A stretch of 5,867 nucleotides of DNA, taken from positions 1 to 5,867 of the forward strand of contig JAGCIC010000037.1 in NCBI GenBank assembly GCA_017648805.1. The letters are read 5' to 3'. The notes beneath the pieces are model-generated. The model had not been told where the DNA came from. It worked only from the letters and a program-made list of their open reading frames with translations, and did not search any database. Below are positions 5,489-5,867 of the stretch, piece by piece. How positions within the stretch are numbered: position 1 is the stretch's first letter; every line of letters starts with the position of its first letter. This DNA is from Clostridia bacterium (GTDB lineage: Bacteria > Bacillota_A > Clostridia > Christensenellales > Aristaeellaceae). A program made the position numbers and the translations under genes.

Positions 5489-5867
5489 TTATTCCTCCTC
5501 GCTCAGCGGCTTCACGTAAAACACGGTGGGCATGGGGCGGGACGTGCCGTAGTGGTAGGACGTGTACACCCTCTCCGGCCCCAGCATAAGGGCGGTGGAG
5601 TAGCCTCCGTCCAGCGTGGCCGCGTTCACGCAGCCCAGCTCTTCGTATATGTCCGCCATGTCCTCCATGCTGCAGCCCAGGCTGCCCGGGTCACGGCCCT
5701 GCACGATCAGGAAATACACCTTGCCGTCCGCGTCCTGGCCTATGCCGGTGCGGGCGGAGTAGGGGCGGCTGATGTGGTTCTGCACTATCTCCTGTCTCTC
5801 ACCGTCCTTTATCCGCGCCGCCTGGAACGCCAGCGCATCTCTTAAGTGCAGCGCCTCCAGTTCGTCG
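5489..5867 (-). CDS. Second phosphodiester glycosidase (NAGPA-family), C-terminal part only
   Basis: Partial: the reading frame is open to the window end, giving 125 visible residues that end in SEEE and TAA. I see the C-terminal half of the NAGPA domain: LRDALAFQ, YSARTGIGQ, QGRDPGSLG, the signature LDGGYST, and RPMPTVFYVK. By hand it aligns without gaps to residues 284-401 of the neighbouring gene with 64 identities in 118 positions (about 54%), plus six extra residues at its end. The true start and any signal peptide lie beyond 5867. A GTG near 5785 is only an internal valine, because similarity continues upstream of it. The stop lies 6 bases before the next gene's start, so the two form an operon and probably arose by tandem duplication. 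Function is as for the neighbour; substrate unknown. Confidence 0.88.
   Translation of the reverse strand, partial: DELEALHLRDALAFQAARIKDGERQEIVQNHISRPYSARTGIGQDADGKVYFLIVQGRDPGSLGCSMEDMADIYEELGCVNAATLDGGYSTALMLGPERVYTSYHYGTSRPMPTVFYVKPLSEEE
5494..5499 (-). promoter_or_regulatory. Ribosome binding site inside the last codons of the upstream gene
   Basis: AGGAGG on the minus strand is formed by the GAG-GAG-GAA codons ending the upstream glycosidase (5500-5492), immediately before its TAA. It lies 11 bases before the GTG at 5482, a slightly long spacing. It supports the GTG start and suggests translational coupling of the two genes. Confidence 0.7.

Noticed and set aside
5489..5785. Short 98-residue gene starting at GTG 5785
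   Set aside because: Similarity to the neighbouring glycosidase continues in frame upstream to the window end, so this is an internal codon of a longer gene.
4655..5845. 396-codon plus-strand open frame opposite both glycosidase genes
   Set aside because: It spans the antisense of two real genes and their junction, has a biased His/Arg/Val composition and no domain. Its length comes from the lack of stops in GC-rich antisense.

Overview
The window looks like chromosomal DNA of a GC-rich member of the Bacillota (Clostridia type), probably a gut or other anaerobic lineage. The basis is the strong AGGAGG-type ribosome binding sites, sigma-A promoters with TATAAT boxes, and gene families common there: a membrane-attached XRE regulator, a heterodimer-type ABC exporter half, and phosphodiester glycosidase lipoproteins. 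I cannot assign a genus. There is no tRNA, rRNA, CRISPR array, insertion sequence or phage gene. I see six genes, five on the minus strand; the first and last run off the window ends.

Layout. At 1-1472 (minus) lies most of an ABC exporter half-transporter, cut before its Walker B motif. Its 191-base upstream gap holds a clear minus-strand promoter with a perfect 10+10 inverted repeat lying across the -10 box, followed by a leader with two hairpins. At 1664-2596 (minus) is a xylose-isomerase-like TIM barrel sugar (phosphate) isomerase/epimerase. It follows, after 85 bases, an XRE-type HTH protein with four membrane helices at 2682-3281 (minus). The 247-base gap at 3282-3528 is a divergent control region. 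It carries one promoter for the XRE gene, with two copies of a 15-base quasi-palindrome just downstream, and one promoter for an SGNH/GDSL hydrolase at 3529-4203 (plus). A strong bidirectional terminator at 4235-4265 separates this hydrolase from the convergent phosphodiester glycosidase lipoprotein at 4277-5482 (minus). A second, related glycosidase gene (5489 to beyond 5867, minus) lies directly upstream, 6 bases away. They look like a tandem duplication in one operon.

How they may work together (inference). The XRE protein probably controls its own promoter, and perhaps the SGNH gene, through the paired operator. The TIM barrel gene is probably co-transcribed with it. The two glycosidase paralogues probably act on cell-surface or extracellular sugar phosphodiesters. 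The ABC exporter appears to be a separately regulated unit. I found no convincing new multi-gene system. The most interesting signals are regulatory: the two operator arrangements and the Shine-Dalgarno site written in the last codons of the upstream glycosidase gene.
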